Shown: positions 42,037 through 50,870, counted from the stretch's first letter. The stretch is 64,000 nt of DNA from Eggerthellaceae bacterium (GCA_009782605.1 WRIR01000004.1:62001-126000), one strand, 5' to 3'. Notes: generated by a model from the letters alone, not told the origin. Numbers and translations: made by a program.

Positions 42037-43323
42037 TCACCCTTCGACGCGGATGAGGGACGGCTCGGCGCAGACTACGTTTTCCAGCTTCACGATATCG
42101 GAGAGCGCCGCGCGCACGCTTGCCTCGCAGGCCGTGTGGGTCACGTACACCAGGTCGACCTTGCCGCCTTCGCCCTTTGTGCCGCGCTGCATCACGGAAT
42201 GCACCGACACCTCGTGGTCGGCAAAGACGTTCGCCATGGCGGCGAGCACGCCGGCGCGGTCGGCCACGGCAAAGCGGATGTAGTATTTCGTGTGAAGCCC
42301 CTCCATCGCAACAAGCGGCACCGTGTCGGTGCAGGTGCAGCCGACAAGCGGCGCGATGCCGGCCTGCAGGTGGCGGGCGCATTCGAGCACGTCGCCCATG
42401 ACAGCGCTCGCCGCAGGGCCCGCGCCTGCTCCCTCGCCGAAGAACATGGTCTCGCCGACCGAGTCGCCGACCACATAGATGGCGTTGAAGACCCCGTTCA
42501 CCGAGGCGAGCGGATGGGTGAGCGGGAGCATCGTCGGGTGCACCCGCACGTCGATGCCGTCTTCCTTCCGGTGCGCTATCGCCAGCAGCTTCACGCAGTA
42601 GCCCATGTCGCGGGCGGCCTCAAGGTCGAGCGGGGCGATACTGCGGATGCCCTCGGCATACACGTCGTCGATGGTTATGCGGGTGTTGAAGGCTATCGAG
42701 GCCAGGATAGCAATCTTCGCGGCAGCATCGAGCCCGTCGACGTCGGCCGTCGGGTTCGCCTCCGCAAAGCCCCGGTCCTGCGCCTCGCGAAGCGCGGTGT
42801 CGTAGTCGAGGCCGTCCTCGGACATGCGCGTGAGCATGTAGTTCGTCGTGCCGTTCACGATGCCCATGACCGTTGATATCCTGTTGGCGATGAGCGAGTG
42901 CTTGAGCGGGTCGATGATGGGGATGCCGCCGCCGACGCTCGCCTCGAAGAAGAGCTCCTTCTTCATCGTGCCGGCAAGCTCCATGACCTCCTTGCCGTGG
43001 GTCGCCATCAGGGCCTTGTTCGCCGTTACCACGTTCTTACCCGCTGCAAGGGCCTCGCACACGATGTTGCGGGCGACGGTCGTGCCGCCAATGAGCTCGA
43101 TGACGATGTCGATGCCCGGGTCGTTGACGATGTCGCGGTAGTCCTTCGTGAAGATGCCTTCCAGCCCGCGGGCACGCGCCTCGTCCACGCTGAGCGAGCA
43201 CACCCGTTTCAGCTCTATGTCGATGCCGAAATGCTGCTTGAAGCTTTCCCGGTGCTGTTGGATGATGTCGATGCAGCCGCCGCCGACCGTGCCGGTCCCC
43301 ACTAAGCCGATGCCTATTGCCAT
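42037..43323 (-). CDS. hom: Homoserine dehydrogenase
   Basis: The 428-residue enzyme reduces aspartate semialdehyde to homoserine for threonine and methionine synthesis. GIGLVGTGTVGGG (residues 4-16) is the NAD(P)-binding loop. The catalytic domain includes VVTANKALMATHG, EASVGGGIPIIDPLKHSL and the ANPTADVDGLDAAAKIAILA signature. The C-terminal ACT domain (about 345-425, RAGVLAAMANVFADHEVS) implies feedback control, usually by threonine. AGAGAAGGGGC precedes the ATG. It lies downstream of lysA in the same orientation with a 107-bp gap containing a hairpin, so the two aspartate-family genes may be partly uncoupled. Confidence 0.96.
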   Translation of the reverse strand: MAIGIGLVGTGTVGGGCIDIIQQHRESFKQHFGIDIELKRVCSLSVDEARARGLEGIFTKDYRDIVNDPGIDIVIELIGGTTVARNIVCEALAAGKNVVTANKALMATHGKEVMELAGTMKKELFFEASVGGGIPIIDPLKHSLIANRISTVMGIVNGTTNYMLTRMSEDGLDYDTALREAQDRGFAEANPTADVDGLDAAAKIAILASIAFNTRITIDDVYAEGIRSIAPLDLEAARDMGYCVKLLAIAHRKEDGIDVRVHPTMLPLTHPLASVNGVFNAIYVVGDSVGETMFFGEGAGAGPAASAVMGDVLECARHLQAGIAPLVGCTCTDTVPLVAMEGLHTKYYIRFAVADRAGVLAAMANVFADHEVSVHSVMQRGTKGEGGKVDLVYVTHTACEASVRAALSDIVKLENVVCAEPSLIRVEG

Positions 43324-43329
43324 GCCCCT

Positions 43330-43430
43330 TCTCTTTCTATGCGCGATACCTTTATACGTCTCTCTGTGTAAGGCCCCTTGCGAAGCCCCGTGCGAAATCC
43401 TGTGTAAAACCCCGTGCGGGGTCCGGCACC
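43330..43430 (-). terminator. Terminator hairpin after lysA and short degenerate repeats
   Basis: On the minus strand CCCCGCACGGGG (43410-43421) is followed by TTTTAC, 9 bp after the lysA stop. Downstream there are four imperfect 12-bp repeats of the type TGCGAAGCCCCG. No gene is present. Confidence 0.55.
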
Positions 43431-44789
43431 CTAGTCGATGTCACGCGCCATGATGTCCTCATAGGTCTCACGCCGCGTGACCAGGCGTGCCTGCCCGTCT
43501 TTCACGAACACGATTCCCGGGCGTGGCTGTCCATTGTAATTGCTCGCCATGGTGTGGTTGTAGGCGCCGGTCGCGAAAACACAAACAATGTCGCCGAGGT
43601 CCGGCTGCTGGATGGGCATGTCGGTCACGACCGCGTCGCTGCTTTCGCAGTGCTTCCCGCACAGGGTGACGATCTCCGTGCGCGGCTGGTCCGCCTTGTT
43701 CGCGACCACCGGCTCGTAGCTCGCCTGGTACAGGGCCGTGCGGATGTTGTCGGTCATGCCGCCGTCGATTGCCACGTACTTGCGGATGCCGGGGAGGGTC
43801 TTCAAGGATCCCACGGTGTAGAGGGTCACGCCGGCGTTCGCGACGAGGCTGCGGCCGGGCTCGCACAAAAGGCGGGTGATGTCCACGCCATACTCGTCAC
43901 AGCAGTCCGTGACCGCCGAGACGATAGTGTGTGCAAACTCGTCTATCGAGGGCGGGCTGTCTGCCTGGGTGTAGGCGACCCCCAGGCCGCCGCCGATGTC
44001 GAGCTCTTCTATCGCAAAGCCGTACTCGCGCTTGACGCGCCCCATCAGCCCGACCATGACGCGGATGGCCTCCTCGTAGGAGTGCAGCGCGAATATCTGG
44101 GAGCCGATGTGCATATGGAGCCCCGCCAGCCGCACCTGCGGCGCCTCCAGCGCGTCCTTCACGCAGTTGAAGGCCCAGTCGTCGCGTATGGTGAAGCCGA
44201 ACTTCGAATCCTCGCACCCGGTCTGGATATAGGCATGGGTATCGGCCGCGACCCCCGGCGTGATGCGCAGGTAGATGTCCTGCGTGATGCCGTGTGCCGC
44301 CGCTATCTCCGACACCCGGGCAAGCTCGATGCGCGAGTCGACCACGATACGGCCCACGCCGGCCGCAATGGCCTCTTCCAGCTCCTGCGGCGTCTTGTTG
44401 TTGCCGTGAACGACCACGCGCTCAGAGGGGAAGCCACAGGCCTGCGCACAGGCGAGCTCGCCCCCGCCGGACACGTCGAGGCACAGGCCCTCTTCGTCGA
44501 CGACTTTTAGCACCGCCTTGTTCAGGAAGGCCTTGCTGGCAAAGACGATGTCGGTGTTCGCAAAGCGGCTGCGGAAGGCCTCGCGGTAGCTTTGCATGCG
44601 AAACCGCAGGTCGGCCTCATCAAAGACATAGAGCGCCGTCCCCTGTTCCCGGGCAAGCGCCACCATGTCGACGCCGCCGATGAACAGGTGGCCCATGCGC
44701 ACTTCGGCGGTCTTGGGCAGCACGGCGCCCAGCTCCATCGTCGTCAGCCCGTCTGCCTGCTTCGTTAAGTCTGATACGGGTAGTGCCAT
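43431..44789 (-). CDS. lysA: Diaminopimelate decarboxylase
   Basis: The 452-residue PLP enzyme makes lysine from meso-diaminopimelate. IVFASKAFLNKAVL carries the PLP lysine, GNNKTPQEL and LDIGGGLGVAY are the family barrel motifs, ALYQASYEPVV and LCGKHCESSDAV (catalytic Cys-Glu-Ser) belong to the C-terminal beta domain. The ribosome site GGAAAGGGG fits the ATG at 44789. An unusual leader with two long perfect palindromes at 44898-44973 lies upstream, so lysA expression may be controlled there. The N-terminus (about 25 residues) is longer than in many homologues. Confidence 0.96.
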   Translation of the reverse strand: MALPVSDLTKQADGLTTMELGAVLPKTAEVRMGHLFIGGVDMVALAREQGTALYVFDEADLRFRMQSYREAFRSRFANTDIVFASKAFLNKAVLKVVDEEGLCLDVSGGGELACAQACGFPSERVVVHGNNKTPQELEEAIAAGVGRIVVDSRIELARVSEIAAAHGITQDIYLRITPGVAADTHAYIQTGCEDSKFGFTIRDDWAFNCVKDALEAPQVRLAGLHMHIGSQIFALHSYEEAIRVMVGLMGRVKREYGFAIEELDIGGGLGVAYTQADSPPSIDEFAHTIVSAVTDCCDEYGVDITRLLCEPGRSLVANAGVTLYTVGSLKTLPGIRKYVAIDGGMTDNIRTALYQASYEPVVANKADQPRTEIVTLCGKHCESSDAVVTDMPIQQPDLGDIVCVFATGAYNHTMASNYNGQPRPGIVFVKDGQARLVTRRETYEDIMARDID

Positions 44790-44897
44790 GAGGCCCCTTT
44801 CCTGTGGGCGTGCGCCAAACGCTCCCGCCCCCGTTTGCCAGATGTTCTACTCCCTTATATGATAGCCTAAAAACCTCGGTTGGGGGCGTGTGTCGTG

Positions 44898-44920
44898 AAA
44901 AGGGTCATAATGACCCTTTT
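44898..44920. promoter_or_regulatory. Perfect palindrome with GGTCATAATGACC core (site 1)
   Basis: AAAAGGGTCA-TAA-TGACCCTTTT, 10-bp arms, about 109 bp before lysA. With the T-run it resembles a terminator in either direction, but the shared core with site 2 suggests an operator. Confidence 0.6.
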
Positions 44921-44940
44921 TAGCTGTTTTTGCAGGTCAG

Positions 44941-44973
44941 CGAGGTTGGTGGTCATAATGACCACCAACCTCG
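44941..44973. promoter_or_regulatory. Perfect palindrome with GGTCATAATGACC core (site 2)
   Basis: CGAGGTTGGTGGTCA-TAA-TGACCACCAACCTCG, 15-bp arms with the same loop and inner core as site 1 but a different outer stem. The centres are 48 bp apart. It directly abuts the family A repeat. Confidence 0.6.
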
Positions 44974-45092
44974 GTGTCAATGGGGACGTATAATTTTGCC
45001 TCCTTTTGCCGTGTGCCATACTTGTCGGCATTGACATAAATAAAGGTGTCAAAATTATACGTCCCCATTGACACCCGTCTCCATTGACACCC
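44973..45092. repeat. Family A palindromic element (copy 5)
   Basis: The left arm GGTGTCAATGGGGACGTATA (44973 onward) and right arm ending CCCCATTGACACC at about 45075 are inverted, with a 40-bp unrelated centre. An extra CCATTGACACCCC follows at 45080-45093, and the YhgE-like gene stop begins at 45097. Confidence 0.88.
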
Positions 45093-45096
45093 CGTC

Positions 45097-46749
45097 TTAG
45101 AACAGTGCCATGAGGCGGTCCCAGAAGCTGAGCTCAGTCACAAGCTCGGGCTTCTCTTCGGCCGCCGGCAGCTTGATGGGCTCGGACGACACCACGAACT
45201 GCACGAGGTCTATGTTGGTGTTGCGCGGACTCGCAAAGCTGACCACGGTGAAGTCGTCCTTGTTGTACTCGGCGATCATCTTGTCGATCTCGGCCTGCAC
45301 CTTCTCGGGCATCCCCTGCGTCTCAAGGGCAAGGACGCCAACGCCGCGCGAGAGCTCCTGCATTCCCCCGGCGAGGTCGTCTGCGCCAGCGGAAAGCTCG
45401 CCGGTCCCGCCCAGCACCTGGGACATGCCGTTGGAAAGCTGCGACGAGCCCCAGGATATCCCCGCCATCCCCTCGTTGAAGAAGCCGTACTTGACGGCAA
45501 GCTCCTGCACGCCCGCGCTGTACTCCTGCATCCCGGCATCGTAGCCGCCGTACTGGGCGGCAAGCTCCTGCACGCCGCCTGTGACACCCGACGCGACGGC
45601 GGCAGCCGCCATCAAATCGGGGTTCTCGTTCAAGAACGCCATGAACCGCGGGTCGGAGAAAAGACCCTGGCCTGCCTCGGCCGCCTGGCTCAAGCCCTGC
45701 AAACCCTCGTTTACCTGGGAGGACCCTTCCGCAAGCTCTGCGCCGCCCTGGGCAAGCCCGTCAAGGCTGTCCTCGATAAGCATCGAGGACTCAGCCAGGG
45801 CCGCAGCCGCAGCCGCAAGCTCTGCCGCACCGCTTCTCAGTCCGAAAACGCCCTGGTTGATCTCGGCCGCGCCACCTGAGAGCGACTGGGCACCCTGCGC
45901 AAGCGCGGACGCGCCGGCCGCCAGGTCCTCGATGCCCTGCTCAAGGTCACCGAACGAAGAGGTAAGCCCCTTTGTGTCGGGGAGGTCGATTGCCATACTG
46001 AAGGGCACCGCCGCGAAGCTGATGCCGTCCATCTCAAAGTCCCGCACCTCCGCCCGCGCGACAAAGGCGCCCTCCCTGCCCGGCAGGCCCGTGAAGGTCA
46101 CCTGGGTCGTCGAGCCCGCAAGCGCTATCTGTCCGTCCGGGGCCGTGACGCTGCGCGTGCTTTCCCCCGAAAAGGATAGCGTGGCCTGCAGGAGGTAGTT
46201 CTCGAAGAAGCTCTCGTCAACTAACGGGTCCTTCGTGGTCGTGATGGTGATTTCCAGCTTTCCCGACCTTCCCGCCAGCGCACTCGCGCCTATCTCCTGT
46301 CCGTCGAGCTTGTAGGTAATCGAGATGTCCCAGGGCAGGCGCCTTTCGCGGGCGTTTCCCTGATAGGTGAAGGGCTCGGTGCCGACAGAGGCGGTCACCC
46401 CCTCGGCCGAGAGGGCCAGCTCGCTGGTGTCTGTGAGGTTCCTCACCTGCTCATAGGAGCCGTAGTCTACGACGGTGCCGGGCTTGTCGGGCCTGAGCAC
46501 ATTGACCACGAACACGTCCTTGACCGAGCCCGAGTCCGAAAGCCGGGCGTAGACCACCTCGCTCTTCGGTCCGTCGTTGAGGCCTTCGGCGAAGGCCCGC
46601 TCAGTGCCGACAAAGGCCAGGGCGAGAAGCGAAAGGCCCGAAAGGGCAAGCGCCAGCAGGGCCAGGAATGCCGCGGGTGCCGCGGGTGCCGCGGATATCG
46701 CCGCACCGGCGGCGGTGTTTCCTTGCAACGGTCTGTCCAAGCTCATCAT
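45097..46749 (-). CDS. YhgE/Pip-like envelope protein with amphipathic repeats
   Basis: The start at 46749 (AGGGA 5 nt upstream; a second ATG follows) gives 550 residues; the frame upstream is repeat DNA. One N-terminal helix (about 22-45, LALLALALSGLSLLALAF) acts as signal or anchor. A beta-rich domain (about 60-240) follows. Then comes a helical region (about 250-470) with many repeats of the form A-GA--L--GA--L--G (for example GAAELAAAAAAL, GGAELAEGSSQVNEG, SAGADDLAGGMQELS), as in YhgE/Pip phage-receptor proteins and related MMPL partners. There is no C-terminal membrane domain. It follows the MMPL transporter gene and is likely its partner. Confidence 0.75.
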   Translation of the reverse strand: MMSLDRPLQGNTAAGAAISAAPAAPAAFLALLALALSGLSLLALAFVGTERAFAEGLNDGPKSEVVYARLSDSGSVKDVFVVNVLRPDKPGTVVDYGSYEQVRNLTDTSELALSAEGVTASVGTEPFTYQGNARERRLPWDISITYKLDGQEIGASALAGRSGKLEITITTTKDPLVDESFFENYLLQATLSFSGESTRSVTAPDGQIALAGSTTQVTFTGLPGREGAFVARAEVRDFEMDGISFAAVPFSMAIDLPDTKGLTSSFGDLEQGIEDLAAGASALAQGAQSLSGGAAEINQGVFGLRSGAAELAAAAAALAESSMLIEDSLDGLAQGGAELAEGSSQVNEGLQGLSQAAEAGQGLFSDPRFMAFLNENPDLMAAAAVASGVTGGVQELAAQYGGYDAGMQEYSAGVQELAVKYGFFNEGMAGISWGSSQLSNGMSQVLGGTGELSAGADDLAGGMQELSRGVGVLALETQGMPEKVQAEIDKMIAEYNKDDFTVVSFASPRNTNIDLVQFVVSSEPIKLPAAEEKPELVTELSFWDRLMALF

Positions 46750-46808
46750 GATGTCCCTTCTCTTTGCAGGTACCAACCGGCGTGACAGACGAGTGTCACG
46801 CCGGTCGA

Positions 46809-46930
46809 GTGTCAATGGGGACGTGTCAATGGGGACGTATAATTTTGACACCTTTCCTCACCTTTTCCTGTTGGGCGACCGAACAAAAGGTGTCAAAATT
46901 ATACGTCCCCATTGACACTCCCCATTGACG
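46809..46930. repeat. Family A palindromic element (copy 6), overlapping the MMPL stop
   Basis: GTGTCAATGGGGAC appears twice at the left, then GTATAATTTTGACACC, a 40-bp centre, and the inverted arms ending CCCCATTGACAC and CCCCATTGACG. The TAA of GTATAA on the minus strand is the stop codon of the MMPL gene at 46899. Confidence 0.9.
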
Positions 46931-49001
46931 CCCGGCGGCGGGTCTGTGGCCGGTAGAAACGGGCGCGGTGCGTGAAGCGCCCGATCGGCTTGTCGAACAA
47001 AAGCAGCGCCCCTGGCAAGAAGGTCATTACCATGAGGAACGAGAGCAGCGTACCACGGAACAGCAGCAAACCCAGGATTGAAACGATATTGTTTGTTGAG
47101 GTGGCAAAAAGCACGAATCCCGCCGAGGCCATGATGCTCGCAGATACGAGGATGCTGAAAAAGACCTCGCCGAGCGTCTTGGCAAGGGCGGCGCGCGCAT
47201 CCATCGCCCTGCGGTGGGCCCGGTAGGTGTCGGTGAGCAGGATAGCATAGTCGACCGTCGCGCCCAGCTGCACGGTGTTGATTATCAGAAAGCCGATGAA
47301 GATAAGGGTCTCGCCTGTGAAGTAGGGGATCGCGAGGTTGATGAAGATGGCCGACTCGATGGTCGCCAGCAAGAGGAGGGGAAGGACCGCCGACCTGAAT
47401 ACGACGAGCAGCACCACGAAGATCGAGAGGATGGCAAGCAGGTTCGTCACCTTGTTGTCCTCGGTGATGACCAGCTTCATGTCGTAGAGCGTGGCGGTCT
47501 GGCCGGTCGTCATCCCCGCCTCCCCATACAGGCTGCTTGTCACGTTCCGGATGCCCTCGACCAGGGCAAAGGCCCGCTCGCCCTCGGGCGGCGTGTCGGC
47601 GTACACGATGATGCGGGCATACTCGTCGGAATAGAAGCGGTTCTGGACGCCCTGGTCGAGGAAGCCGTCGGGTATCTCGCGGCCCACCGCGTTCGTGTAG
47701 GAAAGGACCGAGGACACGTCCGGGAGGGCTTCCAGGCCCGCGACAAGCTCGGCCTCGCGCGCGACATCGCCCCGGGGGACCAGCACGACGCTGGGGATGA
47801 CATGCCCGAACTGCTCCTTGACGGCCGCCGTGTCACGAGCCGAGCGCGTCGCGTTCCCGATGCTCGACTCCATGCCGTAGGTGAAAGTCGTGTGGGACTG
47901 CGCAAGGTAGCAGGGCACGATAAGGATAATGACCAGGAAGAACACGGGCACGCGCAGGGGCGCCAAGGGACGCCCGATGCCCTTGAAGGTCGGGACGAGG
48001 CGGCGGTGCCGCGTCTTGTCGATCAGCTTGTAGGCCAGCAGCGTGAAGGCCGGCAGGAAGATGACCACGCTCAAGAAAGAGGTTGCAACGCCCTTGAGGA
48101 GCGAGAGTCCCAGGTCGGCGCCGATGCCGAAACGCATGAAGGTGAGCGCCGCGAAGCCGAAGAAGGTGGTGGCCGCCGAAGCCGCAATGGCCACGAAGCT
48201 CTTCTTCATGGCCTTGCGCATCGCCTCGGCCGCGTCGGGCTCCGTCTCGCGGAAGCGCTGGAAGGCGTGCATGAGGAAGATCGCGTAATCGAGGGAGACG
48301 GCCAGTTGGAGGATCGGCGAGACCGTCATGGTGATGAAGCATATCTCGCCCATGAGGATGCTCGTCCCGAAGTTTATCACAATCGAGACCCCGATGGCGA
48401 CCAGGAAGAACAACGGCTCTGCCCACGACCTCGTCGAGAGGATCAGGATCAGGATAACGAGGGGCATCAGGATCATCACGGCCTTCGCGGTCTCGGTCCC
48501 GGCCACGACCTCGGCCTCGGCGGTGCTGACCGCCTGCCCGGTCACGTGGTTGTCGGGGCCGATGAGGCCGTATATCGCCTCGACTGCAATAGGCTCCGCG
48601 CCCGAGGCGATCGCCACCTCGAAGAGGGCGGTGCCTCCCGCGTAATACTGCTCGACCAGGTCTTGGTTCAGCATCTCAAGGGGAATTGCCATGTTCACCA
48701 CGTCGTCCAGCCACAAAACATCGGTCACACCCTCGACCGCCGCCAGCTGCTCCTTGTAGGCGAGGGCACCCGCAATGTCCACGTCGCGCACCATAACACG
48801 CACATTGGGCACTGCCTCGTCGAAGTGCTCATCGATCACCGTGTAGGCACGGCTCGATTCGGTCGCTTCCGGCAGGTAGGATGCCAAGTCGTAGTTGACC
48901 CGGACGAACAGGACGAGGGCCGCACAGACGAGTACGATGCCCGCCGTTGCCGCCACGACAAACTTGTGGTGCCCGGTGATGAATGCGGTATAGCGGTCCA
49001 C
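46899..49001 (-). CDS. MMPL/RND-family transporter
   Basis: The 700-residue protein starts at a GTG (49001) with GAGAGGGAACC upstream. It has two symmetric halves, each with one helix, a periplasmic domain (about 35-190 and 400-500) and a block of five helices, as in MmpL and HpnN-like exporters. The MMPL core shows LQLAVSLDYAIFLMHAFQRF (about 232-251) and LGATVDYAILLTDTYRAHRR (about 580-599), with Asp and Tyr of the proton relay. The last eight to ten residues and the stop are encoded by the inserted repeat, so the native C-terminus has probably been replaced. It follows the LuxR gene by 67 bp. Confidence 0.9.
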   Translation of the reverse strand: MDRYTAFITGHHKFVVAATAGIVLVCAALVLFVRVNYDLASYLPEATESSRAYTVIDEHFDEAVPNVRVMVRDVDIAGALAYKEQLAAVEGVTDVLWLDDVVNMAIPLEMLNQDLVEQYYAGGTALFEVAIASGAEPIAVEAIYGLIGPDNHVTGQAVSTAEAEVVAGTETAKAVMILMPLVILILILSTRSWAEPLFFLVAIGVSIVINFGTSILMGEICFITMTVSPILQLAVSLDYAIFLMHAFQRFRETEPDAAEAMRKAMKKSFVAIAASAATTFFGFAALTFMRFGIGADLGLSLLKGVATSFLSVVIFLPAFTLLAYKLIDKTRHRRLVPTFKGIGRPLAPLRVPVFFLVIILIVPCYLAQSHTTFTYGMESSIGNATRSARDTAAVKEQFGHVIPSVVLVPRGDVAREAELVAGLEALPDVSSVLSYTNAVGREIPDGFLDQGVQNRFYSDEYARIIVYADTPPEGERAFALVEGIRNVTSSLYGEAGMTTGQTATLYDMKLVITEDNKVTNLLAILSIFVVLLVVFRSAVLPLLLLATIESAIFINLAIPYFTGETLIFIGFLIINTVQLGATVDYAILLTDTYRAHRRAMDARAALAKTLGEVFFSILVSASIMASAGFVLFATSTNNIVSILGLLLFRGTLLSFLMVMTFLPGALLLFDKPIGRFTHRARFYRPQTRRRASMGSVNGDV

Positions 49002-49068
49002 GGTTCCCTCTCCCGAGTCCTTCCCTCTCCTTTGGTTTTCGGGACAGGCCCACAGGGGCCCGCATCCC

Positions 49069-50520
49069 TTATTTCGCGTTCACGAGCTCGATCAGGTCGG
49101 ACCGGGCGCGCACGCTGAGTTTTTGGTAGATGCTCTTCACGTGGGACTTGACGGTGTTCTCGGAAACGAAGAGCTTGTCCGATATCACGGGCACGGTGAA
49201 GCCCTGCGCAAGCAGGACAAAGACATCGCCCTCGCGGGGGGTGAGCCGGTACGTGCCCGCTATCTCGCTGCAGCGCTGGGCAAGCAGCTCGTCAGGCTGG
49301 GCGCGCTGCACCAGCAGGGCCGCCTCGTCCTCCGTCTCGTTGAAGCTCTTGTCCTTGAAGAGGAAGAGCGCCACCATGAGCAGCAGGTAGACCGCAACAA
49401 GCGCCACCATCGGCAGATGCAGGTCGCCCGGCTTCAAGATATCCACATTCAGGAACCCGATGACGGTGCCGGCGAGGTCGGCAGCGTCGGTGCACGCAAA
49501 GGTGATTGCGAACAGGTACACGGGGGACAGCTTCGTGTCGTGGGCCACATCGGCCACCAGGCACCACAGGATGATGCCCGCGACCATGGCCCCCAGCTGC
49601 CCGAAAGAGTTGACGATGCCACCCGCCTCATTCCAGAACAGCGGCAAAAGGAGGAAGCCTGCCGCCGATGCCGAAAGCGCCACCGCATAAATGCGCCCCA
49701 TGTTCAGCGGCTTTTTCACGAACAGCGCGGGGAGGAACAGAAGCAGCACGACAACAGCGCTTGAGAAGAGCGCGGTGCGCTGGAAGATGTGGAGCGGGAT
49801 TTCCGCCTGCCCGGAGATCTGCAGCATGAGGCCGCTCATGAAGTAGAGGATTGCGGTTCCCAGTATCGGGTGGCCGATGTTACGTATCGCATGGTTGAAC
49901 ACGGGGCGCGAGTATTCCCACTGCCAGTCCGTCCGGGCATCAAGCGCCTTCTTGACAAAGACGACCGAGACGACGAACAGCACCGCAGCAAAGGGCAGGC
50001 CTGCCCTTTCCGGCAGCAGGAAGGTCACCCCGGAATAGATCACGAGGCTCAATATGTTGCACAGGACCACGTAGAGGTAGATGTCCCTCAAGGCCAGCGT
50101 CGCCGAGAACCGCCCCCACAGCAAGATGACGAGCCCCGCGGCCAGGCCCAGGAGGATTCCCCCGCACACCAGCCAGGACAGGAACACGTCGGAGGGAAGC
50201 TCGCTGGGGAACCACAAGAGCCTGCCGATGGTGAGGAAGCCCGCGACGGCAAAGACACCGGACAGGGTCGCCGTTATCGAGAAGGGCAGCCCCTTGACGT
50301 AGCGCCTGAAGCAGATGACGAACAAGAACAGCGTGAGACGGGACGAGAGCAGCGCGATGGAGAAGACGGTCTGGCTCTCGAAGGCGATGTCGCCCGCAGA
50401 GGAAAGCATGGTCGTGGAAGTAAGGACCATATGGCTGAAAACAAGATAGAGGGCATAGCCGCTAAAGAAGAGGAGGTCTCGGGGGGAGAAACTCATCAGG
50501 AGATTGCGCAGGTACCTCAT
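49069..50520 (-). CDS. Membrane-bound LuxR-family regulator
   Basis: The 483-residue protein has about 12 hydrophobic segments over residues 12-385, a charged linker, and a C-terminal LuxR HTH (about 422-478: YRLTPREGDVFVLLAQG, ISDKLFVSENTVKSHVKSIY). This layout, a helix bundle fused to a LuxR output domain, is characteristic of Coriobacteriia, above all Eggerthellaceae, where many copies sense small molecules next to transporters or enzymes they regulate. The neighbours here are the MMPL/YhgE genes downstream and the surface protein upstream, both plausible targets. No strong ribosome site precedes the ATG. Two palindromes at 50717-50779 may be binding sites. Confidence 0.92.
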   Translation of the reverse strand: MRYLRNLLMSFSPRDLLFFSGYALYLVFSHMVLTSTTMLSSAGDIAFESQTVFSIALLSSRLTLFLFVICFRRYVKGLPFSITATLSGVFAVAGFLTIGRLLWFPSELPSDVFLSWLVCGGILLGLAAGLVILLWGRFSATLALRDIYLYVVLCNILSLVIYSGVTFLLPERAGLPFAAVLFVVSVVFVKKALDARTDWQWEYSRPVFNHAIRNIGHPILGTAILYFMSGLMLQISGQAEIPLHIFQRTALFSSAVVVLLLFLPALFVKKPLNMGRIYAVALSASAAGFLLLPLFWNEAGGIVNSFGQLGAMVAGIILWCLVADVAHDTKLSPVYLFAITFACTDAADLAGTVIGFLNVDILKPGDLHLPMVALVAVYLLLMVALFLFKDKSFNETEDEAALLVQRAQPDELLAQRCSEIAGTYRLTPREGDVFVLLAQGFTVPVISDKLFVSENTVKSHVKSIYQKLSVRARSDLIELVNAK

Positions 50521-50716
50521 GTTCGTATAAACCCTTGTTCGTAAAACCCTTAATTGTTATTCCAAATAAGAGAGAGTATAAGGCTTTGCAGGGGCATTTC
50601 TCACAAGAAATCGACGCTCTACATTTTTTATCGACGAAATCCCTCGGGGAGGCCCAGAGGGCTCAGGAAAGCTGCAAATCCTCGAAAAACCGCGTCTCAC
50701 TCGTCCTGGGCCCGCA

Positions 50717-50779
50717 TTTCACCTGTTTCGGGTGAAAGGATTTCCTGGTTTTCCCTCAATTTCACCTGCTGTCAGGTGA
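50717..50779. promoter_or_regulatory. Two tandem palindromes upstream of luxR
   Basis: TTTCACC-N7-GGTGAAA (50717-50737) and TCACCTG-CTGT-CAGGTGA (50762-50779) share TTTCACCTG at their left half. Their symmetry suggests a regulator binding twice; they lie about 200-260 bp before the luxR ATG. Confidence 0.5.
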
Positions 50780-50817
50780 TGTGGGGATGGGAGAAATCCA
50801 CTATTCTTTTTAATCAA

Positions 50818-50856
50818 GGCACGACTTCGCTACCACCTCAAGTCCGGGGTCGTGCC
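50818..50856. ncRNA. Hairpin 1 with conserved 23-nt core (candidate structured RNA)
   Basis: An 8-bp stem GGCACGAC/GTCGTGCC encloses a loop that includes ACCACCTCAAGTCCGGGG (core at 50830-50852). The same core lies in the next hairpin, which has an unrelated stem. Orientation of transcription is not known. Confidence 0.45.
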
Positions 50857-50870
50857 GGATAAAAGCTGAC

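Larger units (their letters stand above)
44790..45096. other. Upstream region of lysA: promoter, two palindromes, family A repeat
   Basis: No gene is seen. On the minus strand GGCTATCATATAAGGG (about 44855-44871) contains a plausible -10 (TATCAT or CATATA). The rest is occupied by the two palindromes and the repeat listed separately. Confidence 0.5.

Noticed and set aside
44898-44920. Terminator of an upstream gene
   Set aside because: A T-run is present, but no gene ends at a suitable distance on the plus strand, and the core is shared with the second palindrome.
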